From Lingula anatina (Eukaryota > Brachiopoda > Lingulata > Lingulida > Lingulidae), in NCBI RefSeq assembly GCF_001039355.2, contig NW_019776065.1, positions 44,596 to 108,595 on the forward strand: DNA of 64,000 nucleotides, given 5' to 3'. Below, piece after piece: positions 25,901 through 40,600 of this stretch. The translations under genes were made by a program, and so were the position numbers. Below the pieces are notes generated by a model that did not search any database, was not told the origin of the DNA, and worked only from the letters and a program-made list of their open reading frames with translations. Positions within the stretch are counted from its first letter, which is position 1. Each line of letters starts with the position of its first letter.

Positions 25901-28900
25901 AGCCAGGTGAGTCTTTGTACATTTTAACTTGGGGAAGGGGGTTCCTTTCACAGGTCCTAGAGTTCCATATGGTGGCCTTGTGAAGCACGGGCTCCATTTA
26001 AGTGTCTCTATAAGAGCCAGGCTATTAATAACAAGTTTAAAAAAATGCTGCTCTCAGTGTGAAAAGGATCTAAAGGCTTGCAGTCTGCAGTTTATGCTAG
26101 TCTGTAACAAAACCAGTTTTTCTCTTTAAAATGACAGTTGCATTTGAATGGTGGTGATATATATCAAATTGAATTATTATCAATGGCTTTTTACAAATAA
26201 ATAAATAAATAAATAAACAATTAAAATAAAATGAGTAAATGAATAAATAAGTTAAACAGAATTAAGAGTATTTATTGCTGTTGTTATTATAATTATTTTG
26301 ATTATTTTTCTTGTTGTTATTTTTATTACAATCTCCTCTCATTTCCCCAGGCTCTGCCAACTTCTACAAGATCAGTCTGGTGAGAGGCAAGGATGTGGAG
26401 GTGGACCCCAACGCCCCCTTCCAGGTCAGGGAGGTCGGCATGTTCGTCTTTGTCATCACCGACTTTGGCGTCATCCTGCAATGGGACCGTGGTACCAGGG
26501 TCTACATCAAGCTGTCTGTGGATCACAAAGGAGCTGTGAGTTGATTTTTTGTTTGACATTTTGACACGGATCTGAGTGGTTGTAGTTTGGGGTTTATCTT
26601 TGAGAAATGCACTTTATCTGTGTGGCAAGTGCTATAATTATTGTGTCACAATATAAACATCTGACATGCATTTTTTTCTTTTTGATAAGTTTTTGATAAT
26701 ATCAGCTAATTTTTCATTTAATTTTCAAAAATCTTTGATGATCAAATTATGGCACTGCATAGAAATGGCAATAAATATTGTGAAATTAGTAAAAACTGTC
26801 TGTGGTGTCCTTTCCCATTTCAGGTGGCATCCATAAATGTCAAAACAAAGGTCACCATCAAAGTCATTATTAAAGCCAAAATTAAGTTCATTATAAAGAT
26901 CATCATCTTTTATCCTTTTTTTTATAATCCAGGTCCAAGGTTTGTGCGGTAACTTCAACGGTGACCAGCTGGATGACTTTAAGACCCCCCAGAACACTCC
27001 CGTCATCAAACCTACCACCTTTGGTGACAGCTGGAAGGTCCACTCTTACTGCGCACCATCCAAGGAGGTCTCCGAGCCCTGCATCTCATCCCCACACCGC
27101 AAACCATGGGCACAGAGGAAATGCTCTCTCCTCTCGTCCGATCTGTTCAAGCCTTGCCACGCTGTCGTGCCTTATCAGGCATACATGGACAGGTGTATCT
27201 ATGATGCATGTGCGTGCGATCTTGGTGGCGACTGCGAGTGTCTGTGTACGGCCATTGCTGCCTATGCACAGGAGTGTAACATCCATGGCGTGCCAATCAG
27301 CTGGAGGAACCAGGAATTGTGTGGTAGGTACTGTAGGCTGTAATGCGTAGATAAAAATGTCTTTAATGATACATTGTAAAAGCTTGATGTTTAAAATATT
27401 GAATATGCATATTACTTTTGACTTAGCACTGAAACAGATTTTATTTTTTACTTGAAGAATTTTCAAGCACATTGTTTACTGAGGAATTTGACAAATTTTA
27501 GAAATTTTTTGAAGACCGCAATGTGTACATATAATGTCTTTGAATAGTATTCTTGCGGTCATTAACGAAAAAATTAAATATTTTTATCAGTAATGACATT
27601 TCAGCTTTAAAACAACATTTTGAAAGTACTTCATAACATTTATTTTTCAAAATTTTTCACTTTTTAAAAATTTTCACAACTTTATGAAAGGAATTTTTCG
27701 ATATTTAAAACAACAATTAACATTGTTTTGAAATGGCTTTGATCATCTTTTCAGCCATGCAGTGTGAAGACTGTGGCAAGTACAACCCATGCATGAGCAT
27801 GTGCCCCAAACGCACATGTGAGAACAAGGACCATTACGACAAGATTTTGAGCACATGCAAGGATGAGGTATGAGTGCAGTCAGAATAATTTTTTGAAATT
27901 GAAATTTTTCAAATATATAATTTATAAAATTGAAAAGGCAGATTACGAGTGCATCTGACTCTAGTTTTGCAGAAATTAGATAATTTTTTCTTGACAAACT
28001 TGATAATGTGGATAAAGAGTGTGTCTGACCATATCAAATCATTTTGCACCCATTATGAAAAAAAAAGCTTTTGGTATTGGCTTGGTAAGAGGTCGAAATT
28101 TATAATTGACCTCGGCAAAAAACCTTAATTTCTGATGTTCTAAAATTAACTGTTTCCTCTCTCTCTCCTCCCCCTCCCCCCAAAAAAGATAACTATTAAA
28201 AGGATTACTGTATTAACAGAAAATCGAAGCTATTTGAACCTTAAGTCATATGTTGATCGTTAATATCTTTATTGAGCATAATTTAATTATTATTTTCATT
28301 ACATCAGGTGTGTGTAGAAGGTTGCGACATTGATCCATGCATGCCAGGCAAAGTCTACATGAATGACACCATGCTGAAGTGCGTGCCCGAGGCAGTGTGC
28401 GAGGGACGCAAGTGCGTGATCAATGGCAAAGAGTACAAAGAGGGAGAACAGATTAAGGACACAGCAGTCTGTGACAAGTGCCAGATTTGGTGAGTAGTTT
28501 TTGCCTTTTTTTGAGTAATATTATTTGTTGCTTTGTCATTATTAAGATGATTGGTCTTTTTATTCTGAAGCAACATTTCAAAGAAACTGTATTGTATGTC
28601 AGCATGCTAAATTTAATTTACAAGGGGGACTGTTCTAATCTTATGACTACATTAAAAATTCTTGTCATACATTTTTTCTTGAAGATGTTGCAGTTTTTCA
28701 AGAATATATTCTTTCTGTTTTACAAAAAAAGTCTGAAGTTTGATATTTTGTATGACAGTCTGAATAATGCCTCCTTTTATTCTTAAGATCTGCTAAAAAG
28801 AAAAACATCTACACATGCCCATTTTATCCAATTGTAATATTGAGATAAATGATTACTGATATTTTTCAACAAGATTCATTTATTTCCACTCCAGTTACTG

Positions 28901-31900
28901 TGACAAGAATGGCCATGTCACCATTACTGGCAAACCATGTGCCACACAGGAACCACCCAAGGTATCCACACCAGAGCCCTCTCCTGTCACCACTGGTTCT
29001 CCTACACCATCACCAGGACCTGTCACAACCCAGAAACCACCCATCTCACCAACCGGTGAACCAACACCAAAACCAAGTGTCCAGCCCACGGTCAAACCCA
29101 CTGTCAAGCCAACATTGACCCCAGGGCCAACCCCAGTGGTCATCTACCAGCCCATGTGCTTGAAGACTGGATGGACTGATTGGATGAGCTCTTCCCATCC
29201 ATCGTTCACCAACTTGGGTGATATTGAATCCCACAAGAACCTGCGTCGTGCCTACCCGTACTGCGACTACGAGATGATTTCTTCCGTGGAGTGCAGGGCT
29301 GTGGGCACCAACACTGCTGCTGCCTACTCTGGACAGAAGGTTTGTACTGAAGCACAATGCACTATTATAATATCTGACAATTTATCAAGAATTACTAAAA
29401 CTAAGATTGTCATCATCATTATCCTCTTACATATGTCTTAAGAGACAATCTGTCCAGACATATTCTCACTACTGGGAATGCTTTATTCATAAATAGATAA
29501 GTAGACTCTTACTATCAAGGACAAATAGATAAAGAGACTGAGTGTCCAAATATTAAAATATATAGTTTTAAGGCAAAAGACAGCTGGTTTCATGGTTTTT
29601 CTAGTGTCTCAATGCCGACATCATTTCTGTATTTTGAGCATCCGATTGTCAAGCTATCCTTTGTATACAAATGTTTGAAAAATATTGTCTCCAATTTTCA
29701 GGTCAAGTGTGATGTGGTTAATGGTCTTCAGTGTCTCAACGCTGACCAGACCAACCATCTTTGCCTGGACTACGAGATCAGGTTCTGGTGTGAATGTGGA
29801 GGTAATTAATCAATTTATTTTAAAAAACTATACTTGTCTATTCAAAGATATTCATGATAAATATAAAATAATTCTTGTTTCATTGTTATTGTTAAATTAT
29901 TAGTTACTTGTACAGTTTAACAATCCAACAATTTAAATTTCTTTTATTTTAAGACGAGACAAAATTGATTAATGAGTTGTTTAATTAGCAGTGTCTCTTT
30001 GTGAAAAGGCAGGCTAATTTATTTTCTTTTTGAAAATGTATCATGAAAATAGCAGCATAATGTCATGGTTCTTCATTATTTTTCTAAGAGAAAGGAAGTG
30101 TCGAATATACATTGTGAGCTTAAAAATGACAGCATAAAAGTTTTTCTGCACTGCCACTTACAGAGTGTTTTTGAATTTACATTTCCTCAAAATCAACATT
30201 AAGTTGGTGGCATTTGTAAACTAACTTGTCAGTTGGTCTCACCTAATTACTTTGTTTCTTTAATGAAAATGATCATATCAATATATAATTTTGTGTTTCA
30301 GATGTAACCGTCTCTCCAACACCAAGCTCTGGAACCCCAATTCCAGTAGGCACTGTGGAACCAACTCCTTCCCCATCTGGCAAGACTGTGAAACCAACAC
30401 CAGGAACTAGCCAGACACCGACACCAGCACCACCTGTTGGTAAGAAGACTCCAACACCAGGCACCAGTGATAAGCCAACAGCATCTCCAGGACCAAGCAC
30501 AAAGATACCAGTTGTTAGCCCCAGTGGTGAACCAACACCATCTCCAACACCAGGAACAAAGATACCAGTTGGTGGCACCAGTGAGAAACCAACACCATCT
30601 CCAACACCAGGCACAAAGACACCAGTTGTTGTCACAAGTGGGAAACCAACACCATCTCCAACAGCAGGCACAAAGACACCAGTTGTTGTCACAAGTGGGA
30701 AACCAACACCATCTCCAACACCAGGGACAGAGACACCACCTGTTGGTTCTACTGTTGAACCAACCCCATCCCCTAAACCAGGTAGCCTCGGTACTGTAAA
30801 GCCACCAAAGGGAACCCCAACTCCATCCCCAACATCTGGAGGTGAGACTCCAACAGTCGGACCAAACGGTGAGCCTACTCCATCACCTAAGATGACAACT
30901 GTGAAACCCACCCCAGGAAGTGAAGGAACACCAACACCAGCACCAACAAGTGAAACTGAAAAACCAACGGCCAAGACCACTGGTGTTCCAACACCATCGC
31001 CACCTGCAGGTCAAAGCACCCCTATCCCAGGAGAGGAATTGTCACCCACCCCATCTCCAGAGGGTGTTCCAACAAGAGCGCCAACGGTAACCACTGGGTC
31101 ACCCACGCCAAGCCCTAAGCTGACACCAATCACACAGGGAGCTCAACCAACGACCAGAACCAAAGTTAAACCAACAACAGTGGCTCCCACTCCTAGTGAA
31201 CCTTCTGGAACACCAACACCTTCACCACCCTCTGGTAAGTGAGTGCCTGGCTGTAACTGTAACTTTTAACTTTTAGTGAGTTTGAGCAGAATGTTTTATT
31301 TACTGCTAACTCGGTGCCTGGCAGATCCAATCCAATTAAATGAAATATTTTCCCCTTGAAATAAAGTCAGAAGGTCATTGCACATTTCCAACCAAAAACT
31401 TTGATTTATTTAAATGGATTACTGTTGATTTAACTTGGACTGAAGTAGACTAAGACATCACTCAGATAGACACCATTGGTCTACTTGGATCGACCCAACT
31501 CTGCAGGGATTCTCACTGAGTGCAAGCAGCTTATAACACCCCTCCTCTTGTTTCTTATCTACTCATATAATCACCAGCTTTTCTGGATCCGACTTAATGC
31601 CAGGAGGTGGCTTGTTATCTGTTAAACTGACTGCATTCAGCAAGAGACACTGTGGAGTTGAGTCAATTCATGTAGACTGTAGATGGTTGCTATAGAGTGG
31701 AGTCTAAATGTTTGGCCCCAAATATAAGACCAATATTTGGCCTCGAGATCCTTTTTGAAACTGTACCCTTGACAGCAATGTTTTAGTCATGCACTGAATG
31801 TGTCGTGCAATTTTCAGACTGTGTCAACCACTGGTCTGCCTGGCAGAACAACTACGAGGGTCCAGACTGGAAAGGAAGAGAGATGGAACTCCTCAGCGAG

Positions 31901-34453
31901 CTCAAGGAGGACATGCCAGCTCTCTGTGGCAAGGCAATGTATGTCACTGCCATTGAGTGCCGTGACGCAGCCACCATGAAGAAGTACCCCTTCACCGGGC
32001 AAGACATAAGGTGTGATGTCAACGTTGGTCTGCTCTGTAACAGCGAGATGCAGGCTAACGGTGAGGAGTGTGCAGATTATGAAGTGCGTGTTTTCTGTGG
32101 TTGCGACAAGAATCAGCTTCCACCAGTTACCCCAACTGTCATTGTTGCCACGCCAACTCCAGAACCAAGCCTCAAGACTGTAACACCAACACCAGGCATT
32201 GGAGAAACACCAACCCCAGAACCAACTGTAGGTAAGGAGACTCCAACACCAAGCATCGGTGGTGAGCCAACACCATCTCCAACACCAGGCACAAAGACAC
32301 CAGTTAGTGGCACCACTGGCGTGCCAACTCCCTCACCAACAGCCGAGAAAGGAACACCAACAGTCGCCAAAGGCACACCAACTCCAAAACCACCAGTTGG
32401 AAAGGAGACCCCAACCGCCATCTCTGGTAAACCAACTCCATCCCCAACACCAGGTCAGAGTGTGCCAACAGTGAAACCAGAAGGTGAACCAACTCCTTCC
32501 CCATCTTTCACAACTGTGAAGCCAACCTCAGGAATTGGTGGAACACCAACGGCAAAACCAACCCCAGGGGAAGGCTCCCCAACCCCAGTGTCTGGCCGCA
32601 TACCCACCAAGGGTGTACCCACCACAATTGAGACCCCCACCAAGGGAAGCCCAAGTCCACCACCCCAATTGCTTCGCCAGGACTGTGCCAAGACAGGCTG
32701 GACCAACTGGATGAGTGTCTCCAACCCACAGGATGATGAAGATGGCGACGTGGAAGCCATGCCTGCTCTTCACAAGAAGTACGTCTTCTGTGGCCCCGAG
32801 ATGCTGAAGGCTATTCAGTGTCGCGTGAAGGGAACTGGAGTCAGCTATGAAAACAGTGGCGATATGAATGTGAATTGTGATACCAAGTTGGGCTTGTCTT
32901 GCCTGAACAGTGACCAGCCTGTTGGCAGTCTCTGCAAGGACTATGAAGTGAGAGTCTACTGCGAGTGTGAACAGTACAGTAAGTGCACTTCTACTCTTTT
33001 AATAAATCTTTTGATAGTAATAGTAAATGATGATGATGGTGGTATTGATACAATGACAGTAAGGTATTTATTCATTAATAATTATTAATTTAATCCATTA
33101 TGAGAAATATGTTACTATTAGTCTGTAAACTGCTGTATGTCAGCATTTTTTAAATATGAGATGCCTAAATAAGCATACTGCATTTAAAGAAATGTAAGGA
33201 TTTGGCATACACTATAAGATGTTTTTAGGATGTCACTTCTGAACTTACTTAATACTCTTATTATAAATAAGCAAAAATTCATCTTTGCAGTCTGTGAGAA
33301 GACTCTTACTAAGGAAATTGGCAAGGTTGAAGATCGCCAGATCAGTGCCTCCAGCATCTATGCCAACAATCCTCGCCACGGCCCACAGCGTGCTCGTCTT
33401 GACACCAAAGCTGGGCTCACGGGATTCGGTGGATGGACTGCCGCAGTGAATGATGACAAGCAATGGATTCAGGTCAGGGAAATGGAATATCAACAAATAT
33501 CTCATTTTGAAAAATGTGAAGGTTATTTTAAAAATTTGGCAGAAAGTGATTTTTTCTTGTAATAGACATTTTTACCATGTATATGTACATCTGTATTACA
33601 AATGTTAATGCCTAAATAAAAATTATGATTGAAAAATTGTTCTTGTAAAGCAAACATTTTACAGTATTGGATATACCAAGCAAGCAAAAACCACTGAAAG
33701 AATAATTTAAATTAAAATTTAACAGGTTAGCTAATCCGATGCCTTTGCCCTTCCAGGTGGACTTTGAGACCCCTATCCAGGTGTCCAGTATTGTGACCCA
33801 GGGTCGCTCTGACATGAAGCAGTGGGTGACAGAGTACAGAGTGATGGTCAGTGACCAGCAGTGCCAGAACTTTGAGTTCATGAAGGGACCAGATGGCAAG
33901 CCAATTGTGAGTTGATTTCACCATTATCTAGATAATATAAATCCCACTTTGAAAAGTGACAGTACCTATGATTTATTTTCAATTTTTTTTATTAAAATTT
34001 AATTTGGAATGATAAAGATGTGTTCTTATTAATATTTTTCTCTTGGGTGTAGTTTTTTGCAATATTTCTGCATTATAAGGGGAGGATTTCCTCCTCAAAA
34101 TTAATGATCTTCTCTAAAATATTTTGCATGACAGCAAATAACACTCATTAATACTGTTTCTAAAGAATAACACATTTTTCAAAGTATCCAACATCAAAAT
34201 GCTCTCTTTGCTTCAACAGCCTGGCATAATATGAGATTTCTGTTTAAATATATAGATGATGTATCACTGCTTGTCTTTTACCAGGTATTTGAGGCTAACA
34301 ATGACCAGAGCACACCAGTTGAGAACACATTCAACAAGAAGCTGCTGGCCCGCTGCCTGCGCATCAACCCCGTGTCTTACCACGGCGCTGTCAGTATGAG
34401 ACTGGATGTCATTGGATGCAGAACAGAAGGTAAAAGCTGATTTGATGATGATG

Positions 34454-34496
<43 letters not shown>

Positions 34497-34602
34497 TTTA
34501 TTGAGCACATGAAATGAGTGTACATTTATAGGCTCTCTACACTACTAATTATAATGTACTTAAGTTTAAATACATGTACATAGTAATAAAATGTACATAT
34601 AC

Positions 34603-34637
<35 letters not shown>

Positions 34638-37600
34638 GCGAAAGTTGATGGAACTTTTTGTGTCATATTTGCCAGATCCCATCATTTAGATATTTTTATA
34701 CAGAGTTCAATATTTTCCCAGACACCAGCTGCCAAAAAGTTTCAAATGGTAAGTACAGTTAGCATACAAGTTGCTTATATTATACTTAAATTTTTATTTT
34801 GTTCGATTTGATTAGTGATGACACCACCACCAACAGTCACCATCCCTCCACCTGGTCTCAGAACAACCACCGTGGCTCCACCTGTCAGCAAGGAAACACC
34901 AACACCATCTATTGAGGGAACACCAACACCAGAGCCCTCTGTTGTTACCGAGACTCCAACACCAGGCACCAGTGCTAAGCCAACACCTGCTCCAACTGCA
35001 GGAACAAAGACACCAGTTGTTGTCCCCAGTGGTGAGCCAACACCATCTCCAACACCAGAACCAAAGATACCAGTTGTTGGCACCAGTGAGAAACCAACAC
35101 CATCTCCAACAGCAGGCACAAAGACACCAGTTGTTGTCCCCAGTGGTGAGCCAACACCATCTCCAACACCAGGAACAAAGACACCAGTTGTTGGCACCAG
35201 TGAGAAACCAACACCATCTCCAACAGCAGGCACAAAGACACCAGTTGTTGGCCCCAGTGGTGAGCCAACACCATCTCCAACACCAGGCAAGAAGACCCAA
35301 TCTGTTGGTCCCAGTGTAGAACCAACACCATCACCAAAGCCAGACCTTCTGAAGACTGTCAAACCACCAACACCAACTCCAGGCCAAGAGGGAACTCCAA
35401 CACCATCTCCCGCCGTCACTACCATTGTACCAACACCATCTGTGACCTACCCACCAATGAAGTGCACCCATCATGGCTGGACTCGCTGGATGAACATCGA
35501 CTCACCAAAGGGAGGTGAGGACGACTCCTCTCCAAGACCTGGTGACAAGGAATTGGTGACGGAACTCAGGAAGTACTACAGTTTCTGTGCCAGACCAAGC
35601 AGCATCGAATGTCGTCTTGCTGGAACAAAGATTATGTACCACCTGGGAGGTCAGGACAGTGTCACTTGTGATGTCGCAGAGGGTCTTGTTTGTAATAATG
35701 ATGACTACTCTGATGGTTGCCGTGACTACGAGGTCCGCTTCTTCTGTGATTGTGAACGTAAGTACAGTTTAAGTCTTTGTTTCATTAATTGGAGATATTT
35801 TTGTATTTGACTAGTTTGTAAAAATTATTAAAAATAGCATGGGAAAATGAGGATTATGAAAACTTTTTCCTGTCTGTTGATCTTCAAGCATCCTTTGTGC
35901 TGTTATATTATTAGAAAATGAATTTACTGAAATACATATATCTGCTGGAAATTGTAATCCTGTAAAAAAAGGTTAAGGTTAAAAAAGGTTGAGCCTATCT
36001 TAACATAGAGTCCTACAAACATGATAATGTGTACATTGATTATTTTCTTCAGCAACTGTGGCACCAACACCAGGTGTGACTCCATCTCCAGAGCCCACTT
36101 CAAAGCCCACACCAGAGCCAACTCCATCTACTGTAGCACCAGGTAATTGCAGAAAGTTAACAGAATTCACTAGCAAGTCCTCGATATGAAAAACGTGACT
36201 CAAGTCAAATGATTGAACCATCAGAACCTTAAATTGAGATAGATTGTAACAGATTTGTAGATTTGTTTTGTAGATGAGTTAACTAAGTGTGGTCCCTGAG
36301 TGATAAATGATTGATTAAATATGTGTACAGAATTTGCAATTTTCTTTTTTCACTAATTTTAGTGTCCACAACTTGCTTGAAGACTGGCTGGACTGACTAC
36401 ATGAGTGTCACCAACCCCGCAGAGAACGAGGGTGACGACTCTGACACAATCCATGCCCTGCGCAAACAGTACAAGTTCTGCAGCAATCCAGTTCAGGCTG
36501 AGTGTCGCGTCAAGCCAGATGCCCAGAACCCACTGGGCATCCCACTGGAACAAGCTGGCCAGAGGGGTGTCATCTGTGACCCTAACCACGGTGTGATTTG
36601 CGAGGGTGCCCTGCAAGACGATGGCCTTTGCTTTGACTATGAAGTCCGCATGTTCTGTATCTGTGAGCCTACACCTTCACCAACTCCAGGGGAGCAGACA
36701 CCATCTGTAAGCTTGGGACCATCACCAACACCAGGCCCAGAGGGAACACCAACACCAGGCCCAGAGGGAACTCCAACACCAGGCCCAGAGGGAACACCAA
36801 CACCTACTCCACCTAAGGGTGGTGTGAAGACACCAGAGCCAACACCATCTCCAACACCAGGCAAGGAAGGCCAACCAACACCAACTCCACCAAAGGGTGG
36901 TGTGCAGACACCAGAGCCAACACCATCTCCAACACCAGGCAAGGAAGGCCAACCAACACCAACTCCACCAAAGGGTGGTGTGCAGACACCAGAGCCAACA
37001 CCATCTCCATCTGCTAGCCAGGGAACACCCACTGTGACCACAGGAGGAAAACCAACACCATCTCCAGTTCCAGGTCAGTCAACACCTACATCAAAGACCA
37101 GAGAGCCAACACCTTCTCCAACCCCAGGAGAGAAAACACCAACACCAGGACAACCAGGAAAACCAACACCTTCCCCAACAGCAGGTCAGTCAAAGCCTAC
37201 ATCAAAGATTGGAGAGCCAACACCATCCCCAGTTCCAGGCCAGTCAACGCCTACATCTAAGACTGAAAAGCCAACACCTTCTCCTTTCCCATTTGAGAAA
37301 ACGCCAACCCCAGGAAAACCAGGAGGGCCAACACCTTCCCCAACTGCAGGACAACCAACACCTCCAGAGGGTGTCACACCAACACCAACCCCTGGTTTAC
37401 ATGGCTCAACTGAGGTCCCAACTCCATCACCATCACCAGTGACAGGAACGCCATCTATCGTCATTAATGAAACACCTACACCATCTCCAAGTGCAGGACC
37501 AATCTGTGTACCAGGGTGGACTCCATTTGTCAACAAGCACAGCCCCAAGGCTGATGGTATTGACCGCGAAACTGTCGCCTCTCTGCCTGGATACCCCTAC

Positions 37601-40600
37601 ACCTGCATGAAGGTGATGGATGTGAGGTGTACCGACGTGATGACTGGAAAGGACTTCAAAGAGATTGGTCAGGACGTGACCTGTGATCTTAATGGACTGG
37701 AATGTAGGTCATCCCAGATGCAGGAGTGCCGCGACTATCAAGTTAGCTTCTACTGTCTCTGTGGTAAGTTGATTGTGTTGTTAATTATATTAACTTGGCT
37801 GCTATTGGTTAAGTAGGTTTGTCAATATTTCTGTGAAATGGTTTAAAAAGAGAATTGACAAGTTACTCATAATCAAGGTCCTTTTATGAGGGATCATGTC
37901 TTAAAGGTACACAACACAAAATGTCTTTTTTAGTAGTGATTTACTATTTTTACCGTAAAATGCAGTACTCTAGACACATTATGCATAAGTGTAATTGAAT
38001 TTGAAAACCTTTATCATAAGCCAACTTAATATGAATGTCTTTATTCATTTTTTTATAGTATTGGAGTCATATTTTTAATTGTAGTAAAATGAAATCTTAA
38101 AAGTAAGACATACACAGTAAGTAACAGCATTAATGTATTGTGTCATATATATACTTTCAAAATCTAGGCAACATGTAAAACTTAGGTAAAATGAAATTTA
38201 GAAATTGAATTTCTATATCTGCAGGGGAACCCACACCGCAACCCTCACTGAAACCCACGCCAGAACCCACAGCGAAACCCACTCCAACTGGTGAAGACAA
38301 GACACCAACCAAGACATCTGTAGGAACCCCCAAGAAGCCAACTCCCACGGCCCCAGCCAAGAAGACCCCAGCCACGGCCTTCACCAAGGAGACCCTTGCC
38401 CCAACACCTACCTCCCCTGTGAGAACCCCAGGGACAGAAAGGACCCCAGGAACAAAGGAGCCAACCACAGAGAGCAAGACCCCAGTTGTTGGAAAGACTT
38501 TCACACCAACTCCTATGCCATCTAGCTTGAAGCCTTCTATTCCAACAGCAGTACCAAGCAAGATGCCAACTCCTGAACCATCAAGGAGCCAGCCAACATC
38601 AACCAAGGGTGGAGTCAGTGAGCCTACACCATCTCCACCATCTGAGACTGGCACACCCACCCCTGGCATAGAGGGTACACCAACACCATCTCCTACACCT
38701 GAGAAGGAAACACCCACAAAGGGAGGGGTTAGCGAGCCTACACCATCTCCACCATCTGAGACAGGCACACCAACAGCAGGCACAGAGGGCAAACCAACAC
38801 CATCCCCTACAGCTAAGACATCCATACCAATTGGAAAAACTCCAGGTAGGTTCACATCTGTGAAAATTGTCACTGTCATCAAGTGCAGGCCTGGGCCCTA
38901 TTACAAAAGTTTAAAGTAAACGAAAAAAAAATCAAAAAATTTTAATCTGGTTTGATCTAAGACTATTCAATGTAGTAAAAGTAATAAATGCTTCCTTATC
39001 CTTTAATTTAGTGCATCTTAGAAAGTGGAAAATCAAATTGTTGACTTAAAGAATAAATGATGAGTATTGTTTATTCATATAGCGTTAGTCAAAATTGAAA
39101 GAGAAGTAAATGTTAAAGTATTGGTTGCACAATTATTTACAGATGGCTATGTGTTGGGGGTAAAGTTGTTTATCATACGAAATGGTCATTGTTTATATGA
39201 AACACTGCCACATTATTGTTTGTAGGTGTTCCAACAGCTTCACCAAGTCCAAAGACTGAGGTACCTGAACCATCCACCCCTGGCTCCCCCACTGCTTCCC
39301 CAACACCATTCAAGGGAGAAACACCAGTTCCAACAGGCAAGACCCCAGTCCCTGGTGGTGAGCCAACTCCAACACCAGGCAAAACCGTCTCTGGAGGACC
39401 AACCCCAACAGGTGCAACCCCAGTTCCTGGTGAACCAACTCCAACACCAGGCAAGCCTGTCACAGGAGCCACCCCAACACCAGGCAAGTTTGATACCAAG
39501 ACACCAACCCCAAGTGAGGGTGCACCTACACCAACAACTGAGGTTACTGTCAGTCCAACTGCCTCAACTGTGAAGACAACCAAGAGGTTGGATATAGCTC
39601 CAAAGACAACGAGAACGAAGCCAACTCGGCCACCAACTCCAACCCCAGCACCAACGGCAACTCCAACTCCAGGACCAACTACGCTGTGTAAGGAACCCAT
39701 GGGTGTCGCCAACCAGAAGGTTGTGTCTGTGGATCAGTTTTCTGCTTCTACATCCTACGACTTCACCACTGGCCCAGAACGTGCTAGACTGAACTCAAAG
39801 GTAGATGGCGCACTGGCTGGAGGATGGTCACCAAGGTAAAAAAAAACAAACGTATATATATAAAAAACATAATTATATTGCTTACACTTTTTAAAAATGT
39901 TGTCAGTTGGGCTGTTTAAGAATATAACAAAGAGAATACAATATAAAGTTCACATTTTTGTCACCTTGAATCAGTGATGTTTTTGCTGTCTTTAAGCTGT
40001 ATTTTGAAGTTCAAGCCATACTCATTTCCTCGAATGCAATTGTCCTATAAGAAATCACTTAATAGTAAGGGAATGATCCCATGTTTGAAAAAAATTGTTA
40101 ATTTTGATTCGATAGTAAGTATTTTTTCATACCTGTTTTTCCAGATTTGCAAAGGTTGGTGAATGGATCCAGGTTGATCTGAAGCAACCAGAGAAGATCA
40201 CTGGAGTCCTGACACAGGGTCGCCAGGATTACCCACACTGGGTAACAAGATTTACTGTCTCAACTAGCGTGGATGGTGTCACCTTCGTCCCCTACACAGA
40301 CGTCATTGGTGAGAAACCAACCGTGTTTGAAGGCAACAGTGATCAGGACACACCAATGCAGAATCTCTTTAACAGAGAGATAATGGCACAGTACATTCGT
40401 ATTGAGCCACTTGCATGGCACGACTTCCCTGCCTTGAGGTTTGAAGTACTGGGATGCAACGTGAAGCAGCCATCTTTGTCAACTCTGATTCCAACACCAT
40501 CCCCATCTGTGGCAACAGTGGAGCCTTCTGTGGCCCCATCCAAGGAGCCAACACCCAAGCCTTCTCTGCCCACAGTTGGACCCTCAGTTGAACCATCTAA

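Noticed and set aside
30273-30980. Long reverse-strand frames of Gly/Val repeats (G-V-G-D-G-V-G) opposite the PTS tracts, here and at 34775-35425, 36637-37041, 38157-38882, 39173-39712, 41177-41845, 48305-48649
   Set aside because: They are the complement of CCA-ACA-CCA repeats, which contain few TTA/CTA/TCA triplets. They stop at exon edges and have no start context or domain. The + frame carries the conserved WxxW and discoidin domains.
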